From assembly GCA_015296075.1 (NCBI GenBank), contig DVDV01000351.1, positions 1-55,677 on the forward strand: 55,677 nt of DNA. Direction: 5' to 3'. Origin of the DNA: Leptolyngbyaceae cyanobacterium M33_DOE_097 (lineage in GTDB: Bacteria > Cyanobacteriota > Cyanobacteriia > Leptolyngbyales > Leptolyngbyaceae). This document shows, piece by piece, positions 34,918 to 43,419 of the stretch; within the stretch, counting starts at the first letter, position 1; every line of letters begins with the position of its first letter. Under the pieces are notes generated by a model, which saw only the letters and a program-made list of their open reading frames with translations, was not told the DNA's origin and made no database searches. The position numbers and the translations under genes are program-made.

Positions 34918-36618
34918 TTAGAGAATGCGCCGCCGCACCAGATCTGCTGCCTCAGCGACGGTAATCGCCCCATCCTGGTTACTGTCTAGACCTCGGTTTT
35001 GCTGGTATTCAATGGAGGGCGTTCTAAATAAGACGTAAGAACGACCCCGTCCAATCGCGATTGGATAGAGAACAGCCATATAAGCATCCTCCAGAGTATT
35101 CAATCGCCCCCAATAAGGACGAAAATATTTTTCAACAAAATCAAGCTGTTGCACAGCCGTCATTCTGGCGAGGGCTTGAGTGGTTGTGCCCAGAGCGATC
35201 GCCGTACTGGGGATAAATTGAATCAACCCGGTTGCCCCGCTTTGGGAGTTGCGAATTGAGGGACTAAACGTGCCACCCGTCTCAAAGCTCATCACTGCCA
35301 TCAGAAAAATTGGCTGCGTCTGGAGCTGATTGGCAATTTCGATTACGCGTGCCCGAAACGTCTGGGTTGTATTTTGAATGCCAATTACCCCGTTGCCAAA
35401 CGGCTCATTAGGATTAATCGGTGAATTAAGAACCAGTGAAATCACAGCGCTAGAGAGCCTTCGACCACTGCGGTCTAAGCCATCAACGACAATCCGCCGA
35501 TCGCCCCCTGAGTTGAACGTGTAACTAAACGCCCAGCGGCCATTGCTAATCGACGCTTCGGTGAGGGGCAGGTCAACCCCGGCAACTGGGCTACGGGCAC
35601 GAATATTGGCGACATCACCAGAGGCTGTGCCTTGAAAGGTAATTGCTGCATTGAGATTTTGAATTGATTGATTGGCTGGACTCGTGATCACAATTCGTCC
35701 GGTTGGATCATCCCCTGACGGAATCAGGCGAAGCTTGATGGCCGCATTGGCGATTTCATTACTGGCTGTGTTCAACCCGTAAACAATAATTTGGCGATCG
35801 CCCTCTGAGTTGAATGTGTAGCTATATTGCCACTCGCCATTTACAACGCGGGTTGTACCCAGAAGATACTCGACATTTCCAACGGGACTGACAATGCGAA
35901 TACTGGTTATGTCAGTTGCGGCATTGCCTTTCAACTCAACTGGTACATCAATCGGCAGTTCTTGATTATTGCCTGGTGCAGCAATGCCCAACGACGATTT
36001 GATCATGATGGTCACTTGGGCAGTTTTCACGAGGCGACCACTCCGATCGAGGCCATCAACGAACAGTTGCCGCGTCCCCGATGTGTTAAACAAGTAACTG
36101 AAGGCCCAATTCTCATTGGTGACGGTGGTTGTGCCCAAGACCAGCTCAGTGCCAGCCACCACGACACGAACTCGAATATTGGCGATATCACCAGTGGCAG
36201 TGCCACGAAACGAGATCGGATTGTTGATTTCGTGAACCGATTGGTTAATGGGTTCTGTAACGACGATTTGCCCAACGGGTTGAGTCCCAGGTGGGACAAG
36301 GTTAATCGTAAGCGAGGCATTGGCGACACTGTTACCTGCCGCATCAACAGCCGAAAAAATGATGATGCGCTGCCCTGCTGTATTAAACGTGTAAGGAAAC
36401 ACCCATTTACCATTCTCGACTTGAGATTGACCTAATAAATATTCGGCTCCGGCAAAGGGGCTGGTTACACGAATGCGAGCTACCTGACTGGTTGCAGCTC
36501 CTTTAAATTCAATACGTGTGCCAATTTCAATCTGTTGGTTGGGTTGGGGGGCGACAACCTGAATAGTCATTGGGGCTAGCTTCAGCAGAACAACAGCGAT
36601 CGTACTCTGAAATATCAA
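34918..36618 (-). CDS. Four tandem Ig-like repeats plus lytic-transglycosylase-like domain and EF-hand
   Basis: 566 aa from a TTG at 36618 with GGAGAAGGA just upstream; an ATG at 36570 (550 aa) has a poor site. Residues about 17-110, 117-207, 209-300 and 307-398 are four homologous beta-rich repeats with the pattern ITSPANQS, then GTATGDIANIR, then NGxWxFSYTFN, G-x-R-x-I-x-V-x-G-L. Residues about 415-530 resemble an SLT (lysozyme-like) domain: Glu446 in SFETGG, then SGATGLIQFIPSTA. An EF-hand-like loop (DSNQDGAITVAE, 545-556) ends the protein. Peptidoglycan binding or cutting is inferred. No clear signal peptide is seen. It lies antisense between ccmN and ccmO. Confidence 0.82.
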   Translation of the reverse strand: MIFQSTIAVVLLKLAPMTIQVVAPQPNQQIEIGTRIEFKGAATSQVARIRVTSPFAGAEYLLGQSQVENGKWVFPYTFNTAGQRIIIFSAVDAAGNSVANASLTINLVPPGTQPVGQIVVTEPINQSVHEINNPISFRGTATGDIANIRVRVVVAGTELVLGTTTVTNENWAFSYLFNTSGTRQLFVDGLDRSGRLVKTAQVTIMIKSSLGIAAPGNNQELPIDVPVELKGNAATDITSIRIVSPVGNVEYLLGTTRVVNGEWQYSYTFNSEGDRQIIVYGLNTASNEIANAAIKLRLIPSGDDPTGRIVITSPANQSIQNLNAAITFQGTASGDVANIRARSPVAGVDLPLTEASISNGRWAFSYTFNSGGDRRIVVDGLDRSGRRLSSAVISLVLNSPINPNEPFGNGVIGIQNTTQTFRARVIEIANQLQTQPIFLMAVMSFETGGTFSPSIRNSQSGATGLIQFIPSTAIALGTTTQALARMTAVQQLDFVEKYFRPYWGRLNTLEDAYMAVLYPIAIGRGRSYVLFRTPSIEYQQNRGLDSNQDGAITVAEAADLVRRRIL

Positions 36619-36889
36619 TATTTCCTTCTCCAGGCCAATTTAAATAGGGTGTCGCGATCGCTGCTTTTAAGACTGCTTTATTTTCTGCTGTCGCTAGAGA
36701 AAAATGCCAAAACCGTGAGTTTTGCCTCATTCTGCTTATCTATCCAAAGGGAGATTCAATGGCACCGCGATCGCCAAATCTAATTAGAAACATTGGAATA
36801 AGTAAAGGCATACGCTTGATTTAGCCACGTCTCTATTCGTATCCCGGTTAGGATAGAGGTAAGATTACGTGTCACATAGATAGGTTTGA

Positions 36890-37735
36890 ATGAGCCGCCG
36901 CGAAGACTTTACCGACACCGCCTTAGGATTAGTCTCAGCCCAGAGCTTTCCAGCCATTGTGGGAATCGCCGACCACATGCTGAAATCGTCTGGGGTGACG
37001 CTAGTGGGTTATGAAAAGATTGGGAGTGGGCACTGCACGGCGATCGTTCGCGGTGGGGTAGCCGATGTACGTTTAGCTGTACAAGAAGGAGCCGAACGGG
37101 CGCAACAGTTTGGCCAAACCTTAGAAACCCTGGTCATCGCCCGACCCATGCCTAACTTAGAAGCTGTCTTGCCAATTGGTCATCGTCTGGCTCAACTCGC
37201 AACGGGTCGAGGTCACAGTAAACTGAGCAATATGGCTGTCGGTCTTCTGGAGACGCGGGGCTTTCCGGCAATGGTAGGTGCTTCTGATGCGATGCTAAAA
37301 GCCGCCGAGGTGGCGCTGGCTGGTTATGAAACCATTGGCTCAGGACTTTGTACGGCGATTATTCGAGGGACTGTCTCAAACGTGGCAATCGCTCTGGATG
37401 TTGGCATGTTAGAGGCCGAGCGGATTGGTGAGTTGCATGCGGTGATGCTAGTGCCCCGTCCCCTGGACGATCTTGATCAGACGCTACCATTGGCAAGTTG
37501 CTGGATCGAAGAAATGCAACCGCTGCGAATGCCGCTCAACATCAAGGAAACCGAAAAAGAGCAAGTGGCTTTGGCCGAAGCCGTTACCCAACCGCAAGAA
37601 CTGGCATTGCCTGCCCCCAGTGAGACACGGGCGGAGCCTCTACCCTTAGAAATGCCGACAGCCAGACCCGTCGAAGTCGAGATTGAACCGGATGAAACGG
37701 ATGATACTCCCAAGTTGCGTCGCCGCAAAAGCTAG
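36890..37735 (+). CDS. ccmO: Carboxysome shell protein CcmO (tandem BMC domains)
   Basis: 281 aa with two fused BMC domains: about 10-95 (SFPAIVGIADHMLKSSGVTL; KIGSGHCTAIVRGGV) and 113-197 (LETRGFPAMVGASDAMLKAA; TIGSGLCTAIIRGTV). Such proteins form pseudohexameric trimers in the shell, and CcmO is needed for carboxysome assembly. A long acidic, Pro-rich tail (200-275) ends in RRRKS. It is separated from ccmN by about 2 kb with an opposite-strand gene, so it has its own promoter. It is convergent with the Coq4-like gene, three bases apart. Confidence 0.94.
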   Translation: MSRREDFTDTALGLVSAQSFPAIVGIADHMLKSSGVTLVGYEKIGSGHCTAIVRGGVADVRLAVQEGAERAQQFGQTLETLVIARPMPNLEAVLPIGHRLAQLATGRGHSKLSNMAVGLLETRGFPAMVGASDAMLKAAEVALAGYETIGSGLCTAIIRGTVSNVAIALDVGMLEAERIGELHAVMLVPRPLDDLDQTLPLASCWIEEMQPLRMPLNIKETEKEQVALAEAVTQPQELALPAPSETRAEPLPLEMPTARPVEVEIEPDETDDTPKLRRRKS

Positions 37736-37738
37736 GGC

Positions 37739-38212
37739 TTAATCCCAAGCGCCTGCATTGTGAATCCCATATTCCTGGCGCAGCGATCGCAGCGATCGCT
37801 CCATCACGCTGGCCGGGTCAATATAAGCATCAATTCGCTTGTAAACGGCAAATCCCTGTCGTACGCCGCGCCAGTACAACCGACAAACATGCAGTGGGGT
37901 GTAGTAGTGATCGCCAAAAGACTGGCCCCGCAAAGACATACCCAGTAATTCTAAAAACACAACGAAACTCTGCGCGTAATAGTACCAGGGTCGTTTCCAG
38001 GTGATGGATGTCAACAAAAAACCGATCAATTGCAACTCTTGATCCAGCGCTGTGCTGTAGCCCGTCACTACATGCATGATGTCGTGTCGCAGCATGTCCT
38101 CCCAGGGAATGCGAAGTCGCCCGACCTGCAAGTCTTGATTTTGCACAAACTTAGGGTTCGCCAGATAATACCGTTCCAACCCTGCTCGCAAACTGATTTG
38201 CTCGTTTTCCAT
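37739..38212 (-). CDS. Coq4-family-like protein
   Basis: 157 aa. LRHDIMHVVTGYSTALDQELQLIGF contains the HD-x2-H spacing and a downstream Glu that form the metal site of Coq4, the ubiquinone-synthesis protein. Cyanobacteria make plastoquinone, so a role in quinone methoxylation or decarboxylation is uncertain. WRGVRQGFAVYKRIDAYIDP near the end is also family-like. No signal peptide; one moderately hydrophobic stretch (SFVVFLELLGMSL). The gene is isolated, convergent with ccmO. Confidence 0.75.
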   Translation of the reverse strand: MENEQISLRAGLERYYLANPKFVQNQDLQVGRLRIPWEDMLRHDIMHVVTGYSTALDQELQLIGFLLTSITWKRPWYYYAQSFVVFLELLGMSLRGQSFGDHYYTPLHVCRLYWRGVRQGFAVYKRIDAYIDPASVMERSLRSLRQEYGIHNAGAWD

Positions 38213-38547
38213 AACTGTGACTCAAGCTCAAATAATTGCTCGTTGTTCTAGCTTCAGTCATATGGGGAGGCGTTTCACCAACAGCAGGACGAGATCGCAG
38301 CCGTCACAATGCACCACGCAAGACAGAAACGAATCTAACTGTGCCGAAGGATGTACAACGATTTGGTCGAGAGAATAACCAACTCTGAAGTGATTGGGGA
38401 TGTTCAACAGTTAATTTTCAGATGGATGAGAGGTCTCTACTTCGTTAAGCCTTTGCGAAGCCCGTGAAACTTCTATTGGCGATTGCAGAAGAACTAAGCC
38501 TTAATGGGAGCGAATCATCTGTTTTTAAGCCGAACTGCACCCTCACC
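38213..38547. other. Divergent intergenic stretch, no gene supported
   Basis: 335 bases between the Coq4-like gene (minus) and the coiled-coil gene (plus). A GTG at 38464 in frame with the latter could extend it by 28 residues, but it has no ribosome site. No repeats or operators were recognised. Confidence 0.4.
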
Positions 38548-39150
38548 ATGTCAAATTCTGAACCAACCAGCGATCGCTTTCGTTCTGCAACCGAGTTTCC
38601 TAAATCAATTACACATCTGGATTTAGGGGCAGCCAACGAAGTTTATCTTGAACTTCGGGCCAGTCTGGTTCACAGCAATCGCAGTCGTGCCCAATTATCT
38701 CGGTGGAACCAGGACTATCGCCAGTCAAATTTGCAATTGCGGCACCAGGTTGAGCGGATGCAATCACTTGTGGGAGAGCTGGAGCAGGGTAAACGCGCAC
38801 TTGCTCAAGAACAACAACAGGTTGTCACTGCCTTAACAAGCGAAATTAAATCCCTCTCAACTCAACTAGATCGGCTCTCAGATGCTTTTGGGTCAGTTGA
38901 AGATTTGACCGATCCCAGTACAGGACAATGGAACTTTTTCGCTTTTCCAAACAGACTATTTCAATTCTTAGGGGCAGTTAAAAGCATTGTGTTGTTCTGG
39001 CGTGAGGAGAAAGAACTGCCACCTGCAACCAACAATTCCCCTCCACAAATCATCAGTTCTAACAACCAAACGGACTCGACAGAGCGGCTTGACCAGCCCC
39101 AGATGTATGATGATCCTGCATCTCAAGGGCGATCGCTGCTAGATCGGTAA
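38548..39150 (+). CDS. Coiled-coil protein of unknown function (upstream partner of 39156-39557)
   Basis: 200 aa from the ATG at 38548. The core, about residues 35-120, is Gln/Leu/Ser-rich with heptad-like spacing (QLRHQVERMQSLVGELEQGK; EIKSLSTQLDRLSDAFG) and likely a coiled coil. A hydrophobic patch (FPNRLFQFLGAVKSIVLFW) follows and the tail is polar and disordered. No known domain was recognised. It is followed after 5 bases by another small coiled-coil gene, so the products may interact. Confidence 0.7.
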   Translation: MSNSEPTSDRFRSATEFPKSITHLDLGAANEVYLELRASLVHSNRSRAQLSRWNQDYRQSNLQLRHQVERMQSLVGELEQGKRALAQEQQQVVTALTSEIKSLSTQLDRLSDAFGSVEDLTDPSTGQWNFFAFPNRLFQFLGAVKSIVLFWREEKELPPATNNSPPQIISSNNQTDSTERLDQPQMYDDPASQGRSLLDR

Positions 39151-39155
39151 AAGTA

Positions 39156-39557
39156 ATGGGCAAAAAACGAATTACCCAGCTCTTAGAGCAACTCGAAGCC
39201 AACCGTCAGGCTGAGTTAGAAAATGCGGCGGCGATCTTTACGGTGGCTCAAGTAGCCGTTAACAAGTTACAGGAGCAAGTCGGCGAATCTTCTCAGACCG
39301 CCCTGCTTCCGGCTGCGACCATTGACCCAGCTGCTGAAGAAATCACTCAAGCAACGCTCCGAGAAAAGTATGGTTCCCATCAGGCCTGCCGCGCCGCCGC
39401 TAAAGCTCAAGGCATCCGGTTCTCCAAAAATCCGACCTGGGAACAGTTGGTTGTTGCCTTTCGCTATGCGGCACAACTGCGCCAGGTTGCCAACGACTAT
39501 TTGCAAGCGCAGCCCCATCCTGCAATGCGCGGCGTCACAATCGAGCTGCGGTTTTAG
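39156..39557 (+). CDS. Small protein of unknown function with N-terminal coiled coil
   Basis: 133 aa. The N-terminal 40 residues are helical and charged (LLEQLEANRQAELENAAAIF), followed by an Ala/Thr linker and a compact C-terminal part (TLREKYGSHQACRAAAKAQG, then IRFSKNPTWEQLVVAFRYA) that looks like a small helical, possibly nucleic-acid-binding or protein-binding, domain. It begins 5 bases after the preceding gene, forming a likely two-gene operon. No name can be given. Confidence 0.7.
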   Translation: MGKKRITQLLEQLEANRQAELENAAAIFTVAQVAVNKLQEQVGESSQTALLPAATIDPAAEEITQATLREKYGSHQACRAAAKAQGIRFSKNPTWEQLVVAFRYAAQLRQVANDYLQAQPHPAMRGVTIELRF

Positions 39558-39636
39558 CGATCGCCCAACTTGAGCCTGGTTGTCTCCTCCTTTTTCTCTG
39601 AGGGAATCCTAAAGGTAGAACTCAGGGGCATTGGTT

Positions 39637-41103
39637 GTGACTTTAACTTCTTCGTCGGGTATCGCAGGCGATCGGCTGCGCGAGCAACTGCAAAAAATTT
39701 GGGGCTACTCTGACTTTCGCCCACCTCAACGCGAAATTGTAGAATGCCTGGTCGCCAAGCGCGATGCCCTGATCATCATGCCAACCGGGGGCGGAAAATC
39801 CATTTGTTTTCAGCTACCCGCTTTGCGCCAACCTGGTTTGAGCCTGGTTGTTTCGCCACTGGTTGCGCTCATGGAAAATCAGGTGCAAGAACTGTGGGAG
39901 CGACACCCCAAATTTAAGCAATGGGTGGCCGTGCTGCATAGCCAACGCTCTAATTTGGAGCGGCGACAAACCCTGCGATCGCTCGAAACAGGGCAACTGC
40001 GACTGCTCTATCTCTCACCGGAAACATTGCTCAGTAAACCCGTCTGGGAAAGGCTGTGCCAACCGGATCTGGTGGTTCATCGCCTCGTCTTAGATGAGGC
40101 TCATTGCTTGACCCAATGGGGAGACACATTCCGTCCGGCCTACTACCGTTTGGGGGCAGTGCGTCCGGCATTGCTGGCGGCAAAACCAGAAGGGAATGAG
40201 ATCGCGATCGCCGCGTTTACGGCAACCGCCGATCCACAAGCGCAGCAAACGATTCAACGCATTCTTCGGCTACAAAAACCACAACACTTTCGCCAAGATC
40301 CCTACCGCTTAAACCTGCAACTGAATGTGCAGACCGTGTGGACTCCTCGACAGCGACGACAAAGCCTTTTACGCTTTATTCAAAGCCATCAACGGGAGGC
40401 TGGGCTGGTCTATGTCCGGACTCGCCGGGACAGTGAAGAGTTGGCGGAATGGCTCCAGAAAGAAGGCTATCGAACGGCTCCCTACCATGCCGGACTCAGT
40501 TCCCAAGAGCGGCGCGAGATCGAGCAGGCATGGCTATCTGACCAATTACTCTTCGTGATTTGTACGTGTGCATTCGGCATGGTGATTAACAAATCGAACT
40601 GCCGTTGGATCGTGCATTTCCACGCACCGTTATTGCTGTCAGAGTATGTGCAAGAGGTCGGCCGGGGGGGAAGAGATGGCAAACTTGCGATCGCCCTAAC
40701 CCTTGTGAGTGAACCAACTGGATGGCTGGATGCAGAAGATAAGCAGCGGTGGCAATCTTTTCAGGCGAAGGAGCAGAAGCAACGTCAAAAAGCAAACGAT
40801 ATTGCCAGAAAATTACCGTCTCAAGGCGGCGTAGAGTGGGTCAAACAACAATTTCGGCAAGATGGCGCGATCGCCCTGGCTTTACTCCATGCGACTGGGG
40901 ATTTAGAGTGGCAAACCCCATTTGATTTTGGCTTGAACCCTCAAAAAGGTCGTCCAGAAAAACCAGACAACCTGCAAGCCGGACGCCAGATGCACCAATT
41001 TCTCCACTCGCGCCAATGCCGCTGGCAGTTTCTGCGAACTGCGTTTGGGTGTGACACTTTAGCGACGGACTGGCGTTGTGGTCATTGTGATAACTGTTGC
41101 TGA
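39637..41103 (+). CDS. RecQ-family ATP-dependent DNA helicase, short form
   Basis: 488 aa from a GTG at 39637 (a TTG at 39631 is the alternative). RecQ opening motif WGYSDFRPPQREIVECL, Walker A PTGGGKS, DEAH box LDEAHCLTQWGDTFRP, TATA-DPQAQ and arginine-finger motif VQEVGRGGRDGK are present, and a zinc module closes the protein (CRWQFLRTAFGC, CGHCDNCC). It stops there: the winged-helix RQC and HRDC domains of E. coli RecQ are missing, as in other short RecQ proteins. Motif V reads AFGMVINKSNCRW, where AFGMGIDKPDVR is usual. It presumably unwinds recombination intermediates. Confidence 0.9.
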   Translation: MTLTSSSGIAGDRLREQLQKIWGYSDFRPPQREIVECLVAKRDALIIMPTGGGKSICFQLPALRQPGLSLVVSPLVALMENQVQELWERHPKFKQWVAVLHSQRSNLERRQTLRSLETGQLRLLYLSPETLLSKPVWERLCQPDLVVHRLVLDEAHCLTQWGDTFRPAYYRLGAVRPALLAAKPEGNEIAIAAFTATADPQAQQTIQRILRLQKPQHFRQDPYRLNLQLNVQTVWTPRQRRQSLLRFIQSHQREAGLVYVRTRRDSEELAEWLQKEGYRTAPYHAGLSSQERREIEQAWLSDQLLFVICTCAFGMVINKSNCRWIVHFHAPLLLSEYVQEVGRGGRDGKLAIALTLVSEPTGWLDAEDKQRWQSFQAKEQKQRQKANDIARKLPSQGGVEWVKQQFRQDGAIALALLHATGDLEWQTPFDFGLNPQKGRPEKPDNLQAGRQMHQFLHSRQCRWQFLRTAFGCDTLATDWRCGHCDNCC

Positions 41104-41110
41104 TCGTGAA

Positions 41111-41141
41111 AATTCCTCAAAATCATCGACTTTGAGGAATT
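41111..41141. terminator. Bidirectional hairpin between recQ and the 61-aa gene
   Basis: Perfect 11-bp stem (AATTCCTCAAA with TTTGAGGAATT) and a 9-base loop. On the minus strand it ends in AATTTTC; on the plus strand the T-run is absent. It lies between convergent genes. Confidence 0.7.
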
Positions 41142-41198
41142 CAACACCTGATTCAGATGCTTGCAAACGTGACCAAAATAGACCAATTCGCTTAAGGA

Positions 41199-41384
41199 CT
41201 AATCGCTGGCACCTTCATTCTCAGTTGCTGCGCCTTCTTGGTCCATATCTCCCTCGCCAGAGCGATTACCACCGTCATAACGCCGCTTACCAAAACGACC
41301 AGAACTACTCTTCTTGCGAAACTTACGGGCGTAGGCTTGATTACGTAGTGCTTTCTCTTTTTTTAGGTTTCGGCGTTTAGCCAT
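41199..41384 (-). CDS. Small very basic protein, conserved in cyanobacteria
   Basis: 61 aa. The first half is extremely basic (MAKRRNLKKEKALRNQAYA, then RKFRKKSSSGRFGKRR) and the second half acidic and Gly-rich. I recall the MAKRRNLKKEKA...ARKFRKK opening as conserved in cyanobacterial genomes, without a known function; nucleic-acid or ribosome binding is a reasonable guess. AAGGAA precedes the ATG. Confidence 0.78.
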   Translation of the reverse strand: MAKRRNLKKEKALRNQAYARKFRKKSSSGRFGKRRYDGGNRSGEGDMDQEGAATENEGASD

Positions 41385-41534
41385 GTTCCTTGTAAACTCC
41401 CTCTGTCATTACGATTGGCAATAGCAACGGTTTGATTTGCTATTGGTTTGAAAAAATTCCCACAGGGGAACAATACTATCATACTGAGTGCAGATTAGAC
41501 TAGAGCTTTCTATTCAAGATTGGTTGCGCCGAGG

Positions 41535-42926
41535 TTAAGTAAACTGTTGTTGCACCAGGCTTGCAGCCAATTTAAGAGCGTCGGCTGAAGAATGAATTTT
41601 TCCTTCGGCACGGCTGAGTTGAATCTCAGCAAGTAACTGCCCAATGCGAGGCCCTGGTGGTAGTCCTAATTCGGCCATTAAGGTCTGCCCTGTCAGCAGT
41701 GGATGGGGATGCGAGACCGGGTCTGCTGGATCCAGATAGCGCTGTAGCATACTTTGCAGAGCCGCTTGAGGAATCCCCTGCCCGATCGCCAAAACAGCAA
41801 GCGCTGGAAACGTATGCCCCACAGCTTGAAAGAAAAGGCATTGCGATCGCAAGGTGAGCGGCAATGTCACCTGTTCAGCCGCATCAATGGTGGTTGCCTC
41901 ATGTAGTTGAGTCAGACCTCGCAAAATGGTGGATACGGCTTGCACTTCATTGCGGCTGTATTTGAGCCGTCGAAGCTGGTCTTCAGCCGCGCTTGGGTCG
42001 GATGAAAGCAGACAAATGAGCCGAGCGATCGTCAACCAATTGCGGGTTGAGCCAGATGCCTGGTCTTCAAAGCCAGACGGTGCTTTGTCAGACTTGCCGG
42101 AATTTTGCCGCAACGGAGCGTGCAGTGCTTGATAAAACTCTGGCATAGTTTCTTGCAGAACGAGGGCTGCGCAGTCGATGGCAACGAGTCGCTCGATCTT
42201 GGCCAGGGTGACATCGGGGAACCAATCTTGCAGCAAGCCATCTTCCCAGGCGGCTTCTAGCCAGGGCGTGCCTTTTGCAGTGCTGACAAGGTAGTTGATT
42301 TCTGACTGCACCCGTTCAGCAGCAATACGTTTGAGCAAAGGGGCTAGCCGACGGATCTCCTGGCGAGTTTCAGGCTCAACCGTGAACCCAAGTTGAGCGG
42401 CTTGGCGATAGGCCCGCAATAAGCGCAAGGGGTCTTCTTCAAGGTTGGTGGGCGACACCATACGAATTGTGTGCTGACGCAAATCGCTGTAGCCCTGAAG
42501 GGGATCGATGATCCTGTCTGTATGGGGATTGTAGGCGATCGCATTCACCGTAAAATCGCGCCGCTCCAGGTCAATCTCCAGGCTATCGCCGACCTGTTGG
42601 GCAAAGTCAGCCGTGCCATTCTTAAAAACAACCCGCGCAATGTTGCGCTCAGAATCAAGCAAAACGTAGCCCGCTTTGTAGTGGCGGGCGATCGCTTGAG
42701 CGGTTTCAACGGCTTTTTCGGGTAGCACAAAGTCTAAGTCGAGATAGTCGCTGGTGCGCCCCAACAAGGCATCGCGGACACTACCACCCACTAAGCACGC
42801 AGAGATTGGCAGCCACTCCAAATCAAACAACCATGTCTCTGGAGAAAGTGCCGATGAAGCCACACTTAGGGAAATAAATGAATCTAAATTTGAGGTCAAG
42901 TAAGGCGAATCCGATAATCCTTTCAT
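41535..42926 (-). CDS. CCA tRNA nucleotidyltransferase / poly(A) polymerase family
   Basis: 463 aa. The nucleotidyltransferase core shows LVGGSVRDALLG, the metal-binding acidic pair in YLDLDFV, then ERRDFTVNAIAYNP, DPLQGYSDL and EEDPLRLLRAYRQAAQLGF. These class II enzymes add CCA, or only CC or A in species with split activities, to tRNA 3' ends; the tRNA-Arg here lacks an encoded CCA, so such an enzyme is required. The C-terminal half is helical. Whether it is full CCA-adding or partial cannot be told. Confidence 0.9.
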   Translation of the reverse strand: MKGLSDSPYLTSNLDSFISLSVASSALSPETWLFDLEWLPISACLVGGSVRDALLGRTSDYLDLDFVLPEKAVETAQAIARHYKAGYVLLDSERNIARVVFKNGTADFAQQVGDSLEIDLERRDFTVNAIAYNPHTDRIIDPLQGYSDLRQHTIRMVSPTNLEEDPLRLLRAYRQAAQLGFTVEPETRQEIRRLAPLLKRIAAERVQSEINYLVSTAKGTPWLEAAWEDGLLQDWFPDVTLAKIERLVAIDCAALVLQETMPEFYQALHAPLRQNSGKSDKAPSGFEDQASGSTRNWLTIARLICLLSSDPSAAEDQLRRLKYSRNEVQAVSTILRGLTQLHEATTIDAAEQVTLPLTLRSQCLFFQAVGHTFPALAVLAIGQGIPQAALQSMLQRYLDPADPVSHPHPLLTGQTLMAELGLPPGPRIGQLLAEIQLSRAEGKIHSSADALKLAASLVQQQFT

Positions 42927-43102
42927 CCTACGATGCCGCTAACGAACCAGCAGGTGCAAGTAAAATTTGCAAAATTGGGCGATCGCTTCTCAATGTAATG
43001 AAAATCAACCTGCAAGGTGCTGAATATTTTGTACGCCTGCGCTAGATTAGCAGAAACTAAGACATTTCTGTTGCGTTTGCTCAAAGCGGGAGGGTTAAGC
43101 CC

Positions 43103-43351
43103 ATGTGTGTTTGTGTTAACTGCCTCTACGTCGATCGCTGTACGACCTACCACGCTGTTGAAACGCAGCACCAGCAGCCCCACTTGACCGAAACTCCTGA
43201 TTTTGAAGCGACTGAGCCAACGATTAACGTCAACATTCGAACCAGTGGCGACGAGATTGAGATGGAATGGGATGTAGTCGGTTGCGCCAGCTTTACCGCT
43301 GACCAGGGGCGTTGGTCACGCTTGCGTCCGGGTGAACTGGTGCCCACCTGA
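43103..43351 (+). CDS. ycf34: Ycf34 family protein
   Basis: 82 aa. MCVCVNCLYVDRCTTYHAVE opens with a cluster of four Cys (2, 4, 7, 13), followed by QQPHLTETPDF, EMEWDVVGCASF and GRWSRLRPGELVPT, the recognised Ycf34 pattern of cyanobacteria and red-algal plastids. Synechocystis Ycf34 has been reported to bind an iron-sulfur cluster and to affect photosynthetic electron transport. The gene stands alone and is convergent with the next. Confidence 0.95.
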   Translation: MCVCVNCLYVDRCTTYHAVETQHQQPHLTETPDFEATEPTINVNIRTSGDEIEMEWDVVGCASFTADQGRWSRLRPGELVPT

Positions 43352-43383
43352 AGAAAAAGTTTAAGGTTGCCCCTTATGTCACG

Positions 43384-43412
43384 ATTCCCGGATTCATCAA
43401 GAACCCGGGAAT
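43384..43412. terminator. Hairpin between ycf34 and the convergent secreted-protein gene
   Basis: ATTCCCGG (43384-43391) and CCGGGAAT (43405-43412) form an 8-bp stem with a 13-base loop. T-rich DNA follows on the plus strand (TTTGAGTTTT). It may serve both convergent genes. Confidence 0.55.
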
Positions 43413-43419
43413 TTGAGTT

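Noticed and set aside
30902-38212. Carboxysome cluster as a horizontally acquired or new organelle system
   Set aside because: Gene content, sequences and HIP1 density are those of ordinary beta-carboxysomes.
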